A DNA stretch of 64,000 nt from Parasedimentitalea maritima (GCF_005771405.1 NZ_VAUA01000010.1:62001-126000), one strand, 5' to 3'; numbered from the stretch's first letter, positions 26,004 through 37,874 are shown. The notes: generated from the sequence alone by a model not told the origin. Numbers and translations are program-made.

Positions 26004-26040
26004 AAAGGCGGCCCTCACGAGCCGCCCTTGTTTCTTTTTG
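26004..26040 (+). terminator. terminator after the DUF2306 gene
   Basis: GC-rich stem AAGGCGGC/GCCGCC(C)TT with one bulged base and an 8-nt loop, followed by GTTTCTTTTTG. It is positioned to serve convergent transcription from folD as well. Confidence 0.7.
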
Positions 26041-26052
26041 CCTTAAATACTC
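26030..26052 (-). repeat. 23-bp gene-end motif, copy 1 (downstream of folD)
   Basis: Plus-strand GTTTCTTTTTGC then CTTAAATACTC. Read on the folD strand it lies 28 nt beyond the folD stop. It differs by only three bases or fewer from the two copies at 49146-49214, and is related to 40662-40684. Confidence 0.7.
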
Positions 26053-26079
26053 AAATCCGGCGTCACCATTGGCGCAGGA

Positions 26080-26979
26080 TCAGGCGGTCAGCCCCTCTGG
26101 CTCAGCTAAGCCATTGGCCCGACAACATGCCGTAACGGTATTGGCCAGCAGGCAGGCAATGGTCATTGGACCAACACCGCCCGGCACCGGCGTGATGGCG
26201 CTGGCGACCTCAGCTGCCTCGGCGAAGTCGACGTCGCCCAGTAGCTTGGTCTTACCGGGCTTTTCTGGATGTGGGATGCGGGTGATGCCGACGTCGATCA
26301 CCGTGGCACCGGGTTTCACCCAGTCACCTTTGACCATCTCGGCCCGGCCAACAGCCGCAACCAGAATATCGGCGCGACGACAGACTTCGGCCAAATCCTG
26401 CGTACGAGAGTGGGCGATGGTGACGGTGCAGCTTTCCTTCAGCAGTAGCTGCGCCATCGGCTTACCAAAGAGGTTCGAACGACCGATCACCACTGCATTC
26501 TTGCCCGACATGTTACCCACCTGATCGCGCAGCAGCATCAGGCAACCCAGCGGTGTGCAGGACACAAGGCCCTTTTCTCCACTTGCCAGCAGGCCCGCGT
26601 TTACCACGCTCAGACCATCCACGTCCTTAGACGGATCGATGCGGGCCACCACGCGGCGTTCGTTCAGGTGGTCCGGGACCGGGAATTGGCAAAGGATGCC
26701 ATGCACCTTCGGGTCCGCGTTCAGCTCGTCGATCAGCGCAAACAGGTCTTCTTCGGAGGTATCCGCAGGCAGCTTGTGCTCAAACGAAGCCATACCAGCC
26801 TCGACCGTGCTCTTGTGTTTGGCCGCGACATAAACCTCAGATGCAGGATCCATGCCCACCAGAACCACAGCCAAACCTGGCGTGATGTCATTCTCTTCTT
26901 TCAGGCGGGCAACATGTCCTGCCACTTTTTCACGCACGGTGGCGGCAAAGGCCTTACCGTCAATAATACTTGCTGCCAT
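26080..26979 (-). CDS. folD: FolD, methylene-THF dehydrogenase/methenyl-THF cyclohydrolase
   Basis: 299 aa bifunctional enzyme that interconverts methylene-, methenyl- and formyl-tetrahydrofolate with NADP. Visible are the catalytic lysine region around [14 protein letters not shown] (about 50-63, including the YxxxK motif), [17 protein letters not shown] (about 165-181) of the Rossmann fold, and the C-terminal [16 protein letters not shown]. It is the last gene of the fhs/chorismate mutase/folD group, 39 nt after the chorismate mutase. With Fhs it completes conversion of formate to methylene-THF. Confidence 0.97.
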   Translation of the reverse strand: MAASIIDGKAFAATVREKVAGHVARLKEENDITPGLAVVLVGMDPASEVYVAAKHKSTVEAGMASFEHKLPADTSEEDLFALIDELNADPKVHGILCQFPVPDHLNERRVVARIDPSKDVDGLSVVNAGLLASGEKGLVSCTPLGCLMLLRDQVGNMSGKNAVVIGRSNLFGKPMAQLLLKESCTVTIAHSRTQDLAEVCRRADILVAAVGRAEMVKGDWVKPGATVIDVGITRIPHPEKPGKTKLLGDVDFAEAAEVASAITPVPGGVGPMTIACLLANTVTACCRANGLAEPEGLTA

Positions 26980-27018
26980 TGTTCTTTCCCTTTCCCCCGA
27001 GCTTTGAAAGAAGCCCGT

Positions 27019-27324
27019 TCAAATTTCCCGTATGACCCGCGCTTCTCGCGCAATTGACCAGTCAATCAGGTGCCGCCACAGCGTGTCCACCAGCTCCGGG
27101 TCCAGCCCTTCATCACCAGCAGCGTCGCGTACCTTGCTGACCACATCTTCTACCCGCTGTGGTATACGTGCTGGCCAACCGTTAATTTGCTTTAGCGCAA
27201 TTGCCCGGTCGATATAAGCCGCCCGTTCACGCAAAAGCGAAACCAATGTGGCATCCAGTTTGTCGATTTCAGCCCGCACGGCGCTCATGTCCGTGCATGC
27301 GTGAGGTGAAGTCAATTGGGTCAT
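27019..27324 (-). CDS. chorismate mutase, AroQ class
   Basis: 101 aa all-helical monofunctional chorismate mutase converting chorismate to prephenate for Phe/Tyr synthesis. The AroQ pattern is visible: VRAEIDKLDATLVSLLRERA (about 15-34, with the active-site Arg and Lys/Leu spacing), then RIPQRVEDVVSKVRDAA, and a C-terminal helix. It is unusual in lying between fhs and folD, though this arrangement occurs in roseobacters. A very stable hairpin ends at its ribosome-binding site. Isochorismate-pyruvate lyase (PchB-like) is an alternative reading of such small proteins. Confidence 0.88.
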   Translation of the reverse strand: MTQLTSPHACTDMSAVRAEIDKLDATLVSLLRERAAYIDRAIALKQINGWPARIPQRVEDVVSKVRDAAGDEGLDPELVDTLWRHLIDWSIAREARVIREI

Positions 27325-27335
27325 GTCTCAAACTC

Positions 27336-27364
27336 CTGCGGCCCGGGGATCCCCCGGGCCGCAG
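27336..27364 (-). promoter_or_regulatory. 13-bp GC hairpin overlapping the chorismate mutase ribosome site
   Basis: CTGCGGCCCGGGG (27336-27348) pairs perfectly with 27352-27364 around a 3-nt loop. On the minus strand the stem ends in GCAG and GAG follows, so the AGGAG ribosome site is half inside the stem, 11 nt before the ATG. No T-run follows. It could limit translation or mark a processing site upstream of the fhs gene. Confidence 0.6.
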
Positions 27365-27381
27365 AAAGCGTATTTTGCAAC

Positions 27382-29058
27382 TTAGAACAAGCCTTCGATC
27401 TCACCTGTGTCATTCAGGCAGATGCTTTTGGCTGCTGGATTACGTGGCAGGCCGGGCATGGTCATGATGTCACCACAGACTACAACGATGAACCCAGCGC
27501 CGGCCGACAGCCGCACTTCACGAACCGGCACCGAATGGCCAACCGGCGCGCCACGCAGTGTCGGATCAGTCGAGAACGAGTACTGCGTTTTGGCCATACA
27601 AACCGGCAGATTGCCGTAGCCCTGCTCTTCCCATTCGTGCAACTGCTTGCGGATCTTGGCGTCAGCCAGAACTTCGTCAGCGCGATAGATACGCTTGGCG
27701 ACGGTTTCGATCTTTTCAAACAGTGGCATGTCATCCGGATAGATCGGCGCAAAGTTAGCCATATCCGCATCGGCAATTTCAGCCACACGGGTTGCCAGAT
27801 CAGCCGACCCTTCGGAGCCCAGCTCCCAGTGACGCGACAGGATCGCCTCGGAGCCCTGCGCGACCACAAAATCCTTGATGGCCTGCACTTCGGCATCGGT
27901 ATCCGTGACAAAGTGGTTGATCGCGACAACAACCGGAACACCAAAGCTCTTGAGGTTCTCGATGTGACGACCAAGGTTTGCACAACCCGACTGCACTGCC
28001 TCAACGTTTTCAGTGCCCAGATCGGCCTTAGCGACGCCACCGTTCATCTTCATCGCACGCACAGTCGCAACCAGAACCACCACTGATGGCGCCAGTCCGG
28101 CCTTGCGGCACTTGATGTTCATGAACTTCTCGGCACCCAGATCAGCACCAAAGCCAGCTTCGGTGACAACATAATCCGCCACCTTCAGCGCAGTCTTGGT
28201 TGCGATAACCGAGTTACAACCGTGCGCGATGTTGGCAAATGGACCACCGTGGACAAACGCTGGGTTGTTTTCCAGTGTCTGCACCAGGTTTGGCTGCATC
28301 GCATCTTTCAGCAGCACGGTCATGGCGCCATCTGCTTCGATGTCGCGGCAATAAACCGGGGTGCGATCACGGCGATAGGCAACGATGATGTCGCCCAGAC
28401 GTTTCTGCAGGTCTTCCAGGTTGTTGGCCAGACACAGGATCGCCATCACTTCGGAGGCCACAGTGATGTCAAAACCGGTTTCGCGTGGGAAACCGTTGGA
28501 CACACCGCCCAAAGACGCAGTGATCTGGCGCAATGCACGGTCGTTCATGTCGACCACACGACGCCAAGCCACACGACGGGTATCGATTTCCAGCGCATTG
28601 CCCCAATAGATGTGGTTGTCGATCATCGCCGACAGCAGCGAGTGGGCCGAGGTGATCGCGTGGAAGTCACCGGTGAAGTGCAGGTTCATGTCCTCCATCG
28701 GAACAACCTGCGCGTAGCCGCCACCAGCAGCGCCACCCTTCATGCCAAAGTTTGGACCCAAGGATGCCTCGCGGATACAAACCATGGCGTTTTTGCCAAT
28801 GCGGTTCAAACCGTCACCCAGACCAACGGTTGTAGTGGTCTTGCCTTCACCAGCTGGGGTTGGGTTGATCGCAGTCACCAGGATCAGTTTGCCGTCCGTA
28901 CGGTCCTGAACCGAATTGATGAACGACTGGCCGACTTTGGCTTTGTCGTGGCCATAAGGAACCAGGTCGGCGCTGGCGATGCCCAGCTTTTCACCAATTT
29001 CCTGGATGGGACGCTTTTGCGCTTCACGCGCAATTTCGATATCGCTTTTGTAGCTCAT
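27382..29058 (-). CDS. fhs: formate-tetrahydrofolate ligase
   Basis: 558 aa enzyme making 10-formyl-THF from formate, THF and ATP. The ATP site [10 protein letters not shown] is at 67-76, and the family signature [20 protein letters not shown] starts at about 93. Length matches the family. The start at 29058 ([13 protein letters not shown]) is chosen over the longer frame. In marine roseobacters it serves formate oxidation and C1 assimilation, for example from methyl groups of DMSP or betaine. Minus-strand order is fhs, chorismate mutase, folD; the hairpin at 27336 lies just past its stop. Confidence 0.98.
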   Translation of the reverse strand: MSYKSDIEIAREAQKRPIQEIGEKLGIASADLVPYGHDKAKVGQSFINSVQDRTDGKLILVTAINPTPAGEGKTTTTVGLGDGLNRIGKNAMVCIREASLGPNFGMKGGAAGGGYAQVVPMEDMNLHFTGDFHAITSAHSLLSAMIDNHIYWGNALEIDTRRVAWRRVVDMNDRALRQITASLGGVSNGFPRETGFDITVASEVMAILCLANNLEDLQKRLGDIIVAYRRDRTPVYCRDIEADGAMTVLLKDAMQPNLVQTLENNPAFVHGGPFANIAHGCNSVIATKTALKVADYVVTEAGFGADLGAEKFMNIKCRKAGLAPSVVVLVATVRAMKMNGGVAKADLGTENVEAVQSGCANLGRHIENLKSFGVPVVVAINHFVTDTDAEVQAIKDFVVAQGSEAILSRHWELGSEGSADLATRVAEIADADMANFAPIYPDDMPLFEKIETVAKRIYRADEVLADAKIRKQLHEWEEQGYGNLPVCMAKTQYSFSTDPTLRGAPVGHSVPVREVRLSAGAGFIVVVCGDIMTMPGLPRNPAAKSICLNDTGEIEGLF

Positions 29059-29237
29059 GACCCTGACCCTTGATCTCAAGTGTTGAAACTTTTTGCGGCA
29101 GTTTTGCCGACGCTAATCAAGCCATAGCTGGCCCAGCGTCATTTCAGCATGTGATTTCCGACATTTTCAGGACGCGAAGCGGCGTCAGCTCTGCGACAGG
29201 TTTCGAATTAGATACCCAGCAAAAACACCTATTCCAT

Positions 29238-29813
29238 TTATGGCGTCCAAGCGCGCTGATCTGGAATAAAAAGTCGCAGCGGCTGGCCAACGACCAATTT
29301 TCCGGGCCGTTCAACCCAAGCCGTGATTCCCCTGCGGTTCTTTGCAGCGGGCTTAAATTTTGGACCAAATCCCGCGTGATCTTTTTCAATTTCCTTGGCT
29401 GGAAAGATGCAGGGCCGGTTTTCTGTATCTGTAACCACAGTCACCCCATCTGGGCCCTGCAGTCGCGATGCCGGTGGCACAAAGGTAAAATCCGGAATAC
29501 CGCGCACCACAATCGACACGCCCAGATGCGCCGGGTCCACCTTCTCCATCCCCATGTCAGCGGCGATCAATGCCAACTCTTCCTCGGACAGGATGCTCAG
29601 TTGCCGTACGTTGCGAATTTCAGTTCCCTGAGGATAAAGGTTCTTCACCCGCACACAGGACTCGCGATTTGCGCCGGCATGCCGCGCCCCTGCATCGCCC
29701 TCAAACCCTAGATCCATAGTTGAAACTGGTTTGGCTCTTAATCCGTCATTTGCAGCGACGTGCCCGAGCCATGTAATCACACCCTGAAATTCAGTTTCGA
29801 TCAACGTTGGCAT
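29238..29813 (-). CDS. MOSC-domain protein
   Basis: 191 aa. The MOSC fold (the C-terminal domain of molybdenum-cofactor sulfurases and of YiiM) spans most of the chain: FEGDAGARHAGANRESCVRV (about 37-56), RQLSILSEEELALIA, and PAHLGVSIVVRGI (about 94-106). MOSC proteins bind sulfur or molybdenum cofactor and often act in Moco delivery or N-hydroxylated base detoxification. The partner is unknown. It stands alone on the minus strand, about 180 bp upstream of fhs. Confidence 0.88.
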   Translation of the reverse strand: MPTLIETEFQGVITWLGHVAANDGLRAKPVSTMDLGFEGDAGARHAGANRESCVRVKNLYPQGTEIRNVRQLSILSEEELALIAADMGMEKVDPAHLGVSIVVRGIPDFTFVPPASRLQGPDGVTVVTDTENRPCIFPAKEIEKDHAGFGPKFKPAAKNRRGITAWVERPGKLVVGQPLRLFIPDQRAWTP

Positions 29814-29864
29814 GTCTTTTCCCCTAGCGCGGTCTGGTTATCAGTTTTGCCAACACGGCCCGTT

Positions 29865-30644
29865 CTAGGTCGGAATGTCCAGCTTGAAAAAGAGCCGTCG
29901 GAAAGAAAACAAGACCGATCCATCTGCCTTACGCGGGTAAACCGTTTCGATTTCAGCATCGTAAAGCTCAATCAGATGTTTTTGCTCAGCCTGCTGCAAG
30001 GTGGCTAGCACGGGCCTCGCAAACGTTGACTCGGTGAACCTGCGAACGGGATGCCCTTCGTCAGCAGGCGGCAGGTGTTGCAGATAGTCCGTTTCCCAAA
30101 CATCAACACTGCCAAATTGTGAAAGTAACGCATGGTACTCTGTCGCTTTCAGGATCCCCGGCCCCGACTGTGAATCGAAACGCCCGGGGTAATGGCGATC
30201 AACCAGATCATGCCACAACTGGTGTGATGGCGCTTGGTTCTGATTGGGCAGTTGAACCGCAAGAATTCCGCCTGCTGGCAGCATTGCCACCAACCTTGGC
30301 AGCAACGCATCATGATCGGGTAGCCAGTGAAGAACTGCGTTGCAAAAAATAAGAGCCGGTGAGGTCTCTGATTCCCAGTGTGCAACATCTGCTTCGACCA
30401 GATCATCATAGATATCAAGCGCAGCTGCTTTTGCCAGCATAGCCGGGGAACTGTCTACCCCAACTAACTGTCTACCCCGAAACCGGGTTGCCAAGATCGG
30501 CCCGACGGTCCCTGCCCCACAACCCAGATCGCATATACCGCCGTCAGGCAATGATCCGATGCGCATTAGCAGATCAAGCGCAGGTCGCAATCGAAGCCCT
30601 GCAAACTGCCCGTACAGGTCCGGCTTCCAGTCAAGCTCGCTCAT
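29865..30644 (-). CDS. tam: Tam-like SAM-dependent methyltransferase (trans-aconitate methyltransferase family)
   Basis: 259 aa. Begins WKPDLYGQFAGLRLRPALDL, matching the Tam N-terminus. The SAM site is DLGCGAGTVGPIL (about 38-50), and motif II is FCNAVLHWLPDHDALLP (about 97-113). The Tam C-terminal region VWETDYLQHLPP and the terminal FRRLFF are also present. Tam methylates trans-aconitate, which otherwise inhibits aconitase. The family match is good; the exact substrate is inferred. An imperfect inverted repeat lies 30 bp before its start. Confidence 0.82.
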   Translation of the reverse strand: MSELDWKPDLYGQFAGLRLRPALDLLMRIGSLPDGGICDLGCGAGTVGPILATRFRGRQLVGVDSSPAMLAKAAALDIYDDLVEADVAHWESETSPALIFCNAVLHWLPDHDALLPRLVAMLPAGGILAVQLPNQNQAPSHQLWHDLVDRHYPGRFDSQSGPGILKATEYHALLSQFGSVDVWETDYLQHLPPADEGHPVRRFTESTFARPVLATLQQAEQKHLIELYDAEIETVYPRKADGSVLFSFRRLFFKLDIPT

Positions 30645-30673
30645 TATATCTCTCTAATCAGCCACATCAGTCA

Positions 30674-30693
30674 TTGTATACCATAGTACACAA
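30674..30693. promoter_or_regulatory. inverted repeat upstream of tam
   Basis: TTGTATAC (30674-30681) and GTACACAA (30686-30693) are complementary except for one position, with a 4-nt spacer, 30 bp before the tam start. Shape and place suit a repressor site; the regulator is unknown. Confidence 0.35.
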
Positions 30694-30714
30694 TTGATGG
30701 TGTAGCTGCAAACA

Positions 30715-30741
30715 AAAAGGCCGCGCAAAGCGCGGCCTTTT
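30715..30741 (-). terminator. bidirectional terminator after ftsH
   Basis: Perfect 12-bp stem AAAAGGCCGCGC/GCGCGGCCTTTT with a 3-nt loop and T-runs on both strands, 17 nt beyond the ftsH stop. Confidence 0.92.
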
Positions 30742-30757
30742 GTGAACTTTGCCTAAT

Positions 30758-32677
<1,920 letters not shown>

Positions 32678-32754
32678 GGCAGCTCTCCTAGTTTTCGAAG
32701 CGTGCCATTCGGCGCGCCTGCTTTGACACTAAAATAAGGATCATTCGGGCAGGT

Positions 32755-34002
32755 TCAATGCGATAAAAGGCTTGCATAGAACTCTTCGCCAGATTTTGCC
32801 GTTTTAGCCGTCCATTTGTTGCCCATTGCCGCCAGTGGAGCAGCCACCAATTCCTGCGCGGTCCACAGGGCTGGCGTCGCTTCAAGCACCACTCCGGGAC
32901 ATCCCAGTTGGCGCCAGTTCGGGCAAAGCAACAGGCCCGCCTTGCCCAGCGACCGCACCTCAATACCTGAGGGGTCACCACCAGACAAGAGCCAGCGATT
33001 GTCCCACAGTTGACCGGGCTGGACAGCCTCTTCACGTACCGCGTTAAGCTCGCGGCAAATCCAGACTCGTCCCGCACGGCCCAAGATGCGGCAACCCCCA
33101 AGCGTCAGTGAACCGCCTGAACGAACCGCTTCAAGTGCCTCACCCATAACCCGGCGACGCAGGGGGTAAGTCGCCCCCGAAACCCATTGCAAGGCTCGCG
33201 TTAGCACCCGGTGCAAAATTTCATCTGGCAGACCGCCCAGCTTGGACTGATCCAGAACCACCGCCCCCGAAACAATCTGCGCGACGTCTCGTGCTGCGAT
33301 AAAGCTATAGTGTTCAAGTGCTTCCCGTGCCGTGGCCATATTCTCTGCAACCGTCGACAAGGCAGCCGTGGACAGGCCTAATGGCTCTAGCAGGTCCATT
33401 GCCTGACGGATCCGAACCCGTTCGAACCTCTGATCATGATTTGAAGGATCCTCGATCCAGGTCTGATCAAGCGCGGTGAGATAGTCGCGCAACTGTGCCC
33501 GTGTCACCGCCAGTAAGGGGCGAAGCAGGGTTACCTTCTCCAATTGGCGACGGACAGGAATTGCCGACAACCCATCGACCCCAGCAGATCGCGCCAGCCG
33601 CATCAACACGGTTTCCGCCTGATCATCTGCGGTATGCCCCAGCGCCAGAACCGGGATGTCATTGCGGCTGGCCCATGCCTCCAACAGTTGGTATCGCGCT
33701 TGTCGTGCCTGGTCTTGCAGGTTGCCATCGCCTTGCCAGCCCTGCCATTGCAAAACTTCGTGATCAACGCCCAGTTTGGTGGCCATCTCGGAGACCTGCT
33801 GAGCTTCCTGCGCTGAATCCGCGCGCAGCCCATGATCGACGGTTGCGGCCAGTATTTCGACATCTTGCCCCTGAAAGCACTGCATCAGGATATGCAGCAG
33901 AGCCATCGAATCGCCCCCGCCTGACAAGGCGACCCCCAAACGGCGAGGCAGCGGCGTCATAAAATGACCCCGCACCTCCGATAGTAAATTCATATTCTGC
34001 AT
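32755..34002 (-). CDS. tilS: TilS, tRNA(Ile) lysidine synthetase
   Basis: 415 aa. It converts C34 of the CAU-anticodon tRNA-Ile to lysidine so that it reads AUA. The PP-loop ATP motif SGGGDSMALL is at about 28-37, with LALGHTADDQAETVLMRLAR (about 119-138) and the AGVDGLSAIP region. The C-terminal TilS domains are less conserved, as usual. It begins 8 nt after cpoB and precedes ftsH, so it belongs to the tol-pal transcription unit. An essential function. Confidence 0.95.
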   Translation of the reverse strand: MQNMNLLSEVRGHFMTPLPRRLGVALSGGGDSMALLHILMQCFQGQDVEILAATVDHGLRADSAQEAQQVSEMATKLGVDHEVLQWQGWQGDGNLQDQARQARYQLLEAWASRNDIPVLALGHTADDQAETVLMRLARSAGVDGLSAIPVRRQLEKVTLLRPLLAVTRAQLRDYLTALDQTWIEDPSNHDQRFERVRIRQAMDLLEPLGLSTAALSTVAENMATAREALEHYSFIAARDVAQIVSGAVVLDQSKLGGLPDEILHRVLTRALQWVSGATYPLRRRVMGEALEAVRSGGSLTLGGCRILGRAGRVWICRELNAVREEAVQPGQLWDNRWLLSGGDPSGIEVRSLGKAGLLLCPNWRQLGCPGVVLEATPALWTAQELVAAPLAAMGNKWTAKTAKSGEEFYASLLSH

Positions 34003-34010
34003 CTCTTAGG

Positions 34011-34829
34011 TCAAGAACAGCCTAGGCTCGCCCTCTCCTGCTCGGCTGCTGGAACAATCTCCGATTCGGGAAACCGGGCCTTGATCTCGGATAGTGTGAT
34101 ACAAGCTTGGCTGGTTTGACCCAAATTCCGAAGTGTGTAGCCAAGCTCAAGCAGCGCTTGTGGCGCCATCGGCCCAGTGGGACTGGCACTAAAGGCAGCC
34201 AGGAATGCATGTCCTGCCTCTTTAGTGACGCCCAATCCGTTTAGTGACTTACCGCGGTTAAAGTGGGCCTCGACGGCCAGCGGGCTGCCGGGATAGGTCA
34301 CATTGAAGCTGGCAAACCGCGCTGCCGCATCCTGATAGTTTTCTTCAGTCAGTGCTGCCATGGCAGCGTCAAAGTCAGCCCGCTCACCCAGTGCCAGCTC
34401 GCCCGAGGTATCAATGGTGCTCTCTCCAGTGGTTGGAAGCGTTTCGATGCCGCCGCCCAGTGTCGAAGTTTCACCAAGCTGACTGATATCGCCGCCTTCC
34501 AGTTCGACCAGTCTGAATTCCAGATCCCCAATACGGTTGGTGCCATCCGTCACCACGCTGTTGATCCGATGTTCCAGCTGCTCCGTCTGAGAGGTCAGCC
34601 CCTGCAATGCATTTTCAATGGCGCCAACCCGGTCCAACACCGTATTGCCACCCAGATTGGTGGCAGGCGCCCCCGTGGTCGACAACTCGCGTTTCAAGCG
34701 CTGGATTTCGACATGTAGAACCGTGAGTTCCTGGCGGATATCTGCCAGAGTTTGCTGATCCTGTGCCCGCAGGCCGACAGGAAAGAGGCTAACAGCCGCA
34801 ACAGCAGCAAGAACATAAAGACGCATCAT
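34011..34829 (-). CDS. cpoB: CpoB/YbgF, Tol-Pal coordinator protein
   Basis: 272 aa periplasmic protein. Signal peptide MMRLYVLAAVAAVSLFPVGLRAQ, a trimerising coiled coil (about 25-110, DIRQELTVLHVEIQRLKREL), a low-complexity link, then TPR repeats (about 150-270, FDAAMAALTEENYQDAAARF). CpoB links Tol-Pal constriction with PBP1b activity in E. coli. The pal stop and the cpoB ATG are directly adjacent. The ATG at 34826 is an alternative start. Confidence 0.93.
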   Translation of the reverse strand: MMRLYVLAAVAAVSLFPVGLRAQDQQTLADIRQELTVLHVEIQRLKRELSTTGAPATNLGGNTVLDRVGAIENALQGLTSQTEQLEHRINSVVTDGTNRIGDLEFRLVELEGGDISQLGETSTLGGGIETLPTTGESTIDTSGELALGERADFDAAMAALTEENYQDAAARFASFNVTYPGSPLAVEAHFNRGKSLNGLGVTKEAGHAFLAAFSASPTGPMAPQALLELGYTLRNLGQTSQACITLSEIKARFPESEIVPAAEQERASLGCS

Positions 34830-35327
34830 TTACCCCGTCAGCCCACCAGCCAGAATAGTCACAGCCCGGCGGTTTTTCGAATAGCAGCTTTCATCCGAGC
34901 AGATTTCAAGCGGGCGCTCTTTGCCATAGGTCAGAACCTTGATGCGGCTCCCGGCGACACCGCGCGACACCAGATACTCGCGCGCGGAATTGGCGCGGCG
35001 TGCTCCGAGGGCAAGGTTATACTCGCGGGTCCCCTGCTCGTCTGCATGGCCTTCGATGGTGGCATTGTAATCGGTATTGGCCAGCAACCAATTTGCCTGC
35101 GCCAGCAGAATGCCCTGAGCCTCGGTTGTCAGCCCGGACTCATTCACCACAAACAGCACCCGGTCGCCAATTTCCTGCTGGAAATAGGCCGGGCTGGTCT
35201 GGTCCGCGACACCTGCCGCGCCACCTGAATTCAGGTCTGTTGTATTGCTGTTATCCCAGGCCGCGTTGGTACAGGCCGAAAGACCCAGTGCCGAAATAAC
35301 CAGAATTGCTTTTGTTAAACCACTCAT
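34830..35327 (-). CDS. pal: Pal, peptidoglycan-associated lipoprotein
   Basis: 165 aa. Signal with lipobox LSAC (Cys19), then an OmpA_C domain (about 50-160). It includes the peptidoglycan-binding GHADEQGTREYNLALGARRA (about 97-116) and ENRR-like KNRRAV near the end. Pal anchors the outer membrane to the wall and is released or moved by TolB at the division site. Ends directly at cpoB; tolB is upstream across about 80 bp. Confidence 0.97.
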   Translation of the reverse strand: MSGLTKAILVISALGLSACTNAAWDNSNTTDLNSGGAAGVADQTSPAYFQQEIGDRVLFVVNESGLTTEAQGILLAQANWLLANTDYNATIEGHADEQGTREYNLALGARRANSAREYLVSRGVAGSRIKVLTYGKERPLEICSDESCYSKNRRAVTILAGGLTG

Positions 35328-35409
35328 GATGTCAGCCTCATGCTGTTACTCTATATTTCGTTGACCCTATCACAGGCTATTTTGCCTTGCCATGGGGCTG
35401 ATCTGCTTC

Positions 35410-36738
35410 TTACTTTTGCAATGGCGACCAGGCCGGGTCCGAGGCCCCATCTGGGGTTCGCACCGGTTTTAGGTTCCGCCCCGAGATATCCACCGAATAG
35501 AGCAAGGCCCGCCCATTGGCGCCCTGAGTTTCACGGGTGAACATGATCACACGCCCATTTGGAGACCAGGTCGGCCCTTCATCCAGGAACGAGGCCGTCA
35601 ACAGCCGTTCTTCTCCGCCATCCGTGCGCATCACGCCGATGTGGAACCGTCCTTTGTTCTGTTTGGTAAAGGCGAGCAGATCGCCGCGCGGTGACCAAAC
35701 CGGGGTGCCATAGCGTCCTTTACCGTGACTGATCCGGCGTGCATCCCCGCCGGTTGCGGCCATAACATATAGTTGCTGGCTGCCCGAGCGATCGCTTTCA
35801 AAGACGATCTGACTGCCATCTGGTGAAAAGGACGGCGCTGTTTCGATGGACGGCGCACTGGTCAACCGTGTGCGCTTGCCGCTGGCGATGTCCATTGTGA
35901 AAAGATCAGTATTGCCGCCCTGCGACTGCGAGTACACAACGGTGCGACCATCTGGGGAAAACCGCGGCGCAAAACTCATGATCCCATCATCCGTGGACAG
36001 AACCCGACGTTTCACCTGCCCTACATCCATCACATGGATCTGTGGAAAACCGCTCTCATAGCTGGTATAGAGCACCCGGTCACCGGTTGGTGAGAACCGC
36101 GGTGCCAGCACGATAGAGGCGCTGTTAGTCAGGTATTGAACATTGGCCCCATCGTAATCCATGATCGCCAACCGCTTGCGCCGGTCGTTCTTGGGCCCAT
36201 TTTCCGAGACATAGACAACCCGGCTGTCGAAGTAACCGCCCTCACCGGTAATCCTGGTATAGATCGAATCCGCAACTTTATGGGCCATTCTGCGCCAGCC
36301 TTCGGTGGTGCCGGTGAATTGCAATCCGCCGCCATCCAACTCTTTGTCAGCAAACACATCATAGCCGCGAAACCGCACTGTCAGCCGATTGCCATTGACG
36401 CTGACCGCCCCGGTGATCAGAGCCTGAGCATTCACGGCCTTCCAATCGGCATATTGCACCGGCGCGTTAAAATCTGTGACTTTGGAGATATGCGCCGAGG
36501 CCGGGATTTCGCGAAACAACCCGGTGCCGCTCAGATCGGAGGCAATCACCTGTGCAATCTGCGTCGATAACTCCGCTGCAGCGGCGGTTTCGGGGACAAA
36601 GCTGGGCACCGCATAGGGCAGCGGTTCAATCACCCCGTCGGTGATTTCAATTCGCAAAGGCCCGTTTTGCGCTACAACGGCTCCAGCTGGAGCCATAAGC
36701 GTTGCCGCCAGCAGAACACCCGTCAGAAAAGTCCTCAT
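35410..36738 (-). CDS. tolB: TolB, periplasmic beta-propeller of the Tol-Pal system
   Basis: 442 aa. Signal peptide ([20 protein letters not shown]), an N-terminal TolB_N domain (about 28-165), then a WD40-like beta-propeller with repeated FSPDG and WSPNG motifs ([34 protein letters not shown]). It binds Pal and dissociates it from peptidoglycan. Its start overlaps the tolA stop by 4 nt. Confidence 0.97.
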   Translation of the reverse strand: MRTFLTGVLLAATLMAPAGAVVAQNGPLRIEITDGVIEPLPYAVPSFVPETAAAAELSTQIAQVIASDLSGTGLFREIPASAHISKVTDFNAPVQYADWKAVNAQALITGAVSVNGNRLTVRFRGYDVFADKELDGGGLQFTGTTEGWRRMAHKVADSIYTRITGEGGYFDSRVVYVSENGPKNDRRKRLAIMDYDGANVQYLTNSASIVLAPRFSPTGDRVLYTSYESGFPQIHVMDVGQVKRRVLSTDDGIMSFAPRFSPDGRTVVYSQSQGGNTDLFTMDIASGKRTRLTSAPSIETAPSFSPDGSQIVFESDRSGSQQLYVMAATGGDARRISHGKGRYGTPVWSPRGDLLAFTKQNKGRFHIGVMRTDGGEERLLTASFLDEGPTWSPNGRVIMFTRETQGANGRALLYSVDISGRNLKPVRTPDGASDPAWSPLQK

Positions 36739-37862
36739 TTGATCCGCATCCTTTCCGGATTGAACGTCATTTCAATATCGCGCCATTGACCATATTTTTC
36801 AGGGGGAAGTTGGAACCCCTTTGCCCCGCAGCGAATAATCGCCCGTCGTGCGGCCTCGTATGCTTGTTTAGCGGCGGTCCCAGACCCACCCGTGCTCGAC
36901 AACATCCGGATCGTGCCAATGTCCGGCTTGCTTTCCTGGCTGAGGGAGAAACCAACCACAACAGTGGTCCGCAACGCTTCGCTCGACAAAGAGCCAACAT
37001 TCCAGCAATTTGAAACTGCAATCCGAAACCCTGCCAGCTCGACATCCGTCAAAGGTGGCCCTGAGGGCTCGGGTGCAATTACATCCGCGCCACCAGACAG
37101 GGCCTCGGCCACTGCATCAGCAACCGCGTCATTGGTTTCTTCTTGTGGCTGTTCAGGTGGTGTTTCCTGGGTCGCTGTTTCAACCGGCGGCTCGGGCGGT
37201 GTTGGCCGTCTGGGCCGCGTTTTAGGGCGCAGCGATTGGCTCGGCGCAGCGCTAACCGCCTCATCCTGCACTTCGGCTTCGGTCACAATACGATCATTTG
37301 CAGCTTCTGGCGCAGTTGCTTCTTGCACGTCTTGTTGGGCCTCAGAGCCTTCGTCTGGCACAATTTCCGGCTGCACAACATCATCCACAGCCGTATCCGG
37401 CGCAGGGGGCGCAATTGGAACAGGGGCAACGCGGTCGGCAGGTTGTGCTGGCTGAGCCTCAGCTGTTTCAGGCAGTAGCGCAGGAATATCCGGCAACGCA
37501 GGCGGCTCCGGGGCTTGCGGCACTGGGTCCGGGGCTGGTTCGGGCTCCGGCCGATCCACAACCTCGGGATCTGGCGCTGGAGGGGCGATGGGTTCCGGGG
37601 GCAAAGCCTCTGGTTCGACATCGCTCTGCGGTGTTAGCTCGGGTGCTGGCGCATCCTGCTGCGGGACAGTCAGGGCAGCCAGGTCCTCTGCAATTTCAGG
37701 TGCGGTGTGTTGCTGGCTTAGCAATGCAAATTCTGCCGTGCTGATCACCGAGACTTCCTGCACCTGAAACGGCAATGGCTCAGACGGAAACCAGGCGCCA
37801 AACACCACCCATCCCATCAGCCCGACATGGGCCGTCAGAGATATTTTGGTCCCGGTTTGCAA
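36735..37862 (-). CDS. tolA: TolA-like energy-transducing protein
   Basis: 375 aa. One N-terminal membrane helix (about 8-24), then a very long proline/glutamate/alanine-rich stretch (about 45-265) with PEP and APDP repeats in place of the E. coli Ala/Lys-rich helix. A small C-terminal domain (about 275-375) has [16 protein letters not shown] and a second cysteine in IIRCGAKG. It spans the periplasm and transmits proton-motive force from TolQR to Pal/TolB. Sequence is weakly conserved; synteny between tolR and tolB makes the call firm. Confidence 0.9.
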   Translation of the reverse strand: MQTGTKISLTAHVGLMGWVVFGAWFPSEPLPFQVQEVSVISTAEFALLSQQHTAPEIAEDLAALTVPQQDAPAPELTPQSDVEPEALPPEPIAPPAPDPEVVDRPEPEPAPDPVPQAPEPPALPDIPALLPETAEAQPAQPADRVAPVPIAPPAPDTAVDDVVQPEIVPDEGSEAQQDVQEATAPEAANDRIVTEAEVQDEAVSAAPSQSLRPKTRPRRPTPPEPPVETATQETPPEQPQEETNDAVADAVAEALSGGADVIAPEPSGPPLTDVELAGFRIAVSNCWNVGSLSSEALRTTVVVGFSLSQESKPDIGTIRMLSSTGGSGTAAKQAYEAARRAIIRCGAKGFQLPPEKYGQWRDIEMTFNPERMRIK

Positions 37863-37874
37863 GGTACTGCTCCG

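Noticed and set aside
28222-29073. 283-codon open frame on the plus strand inside fhs
   Set aside because: Fully antisense to a conserved enzyme; His/Thr/Gln-rich nonsense composition, no ribosome site.
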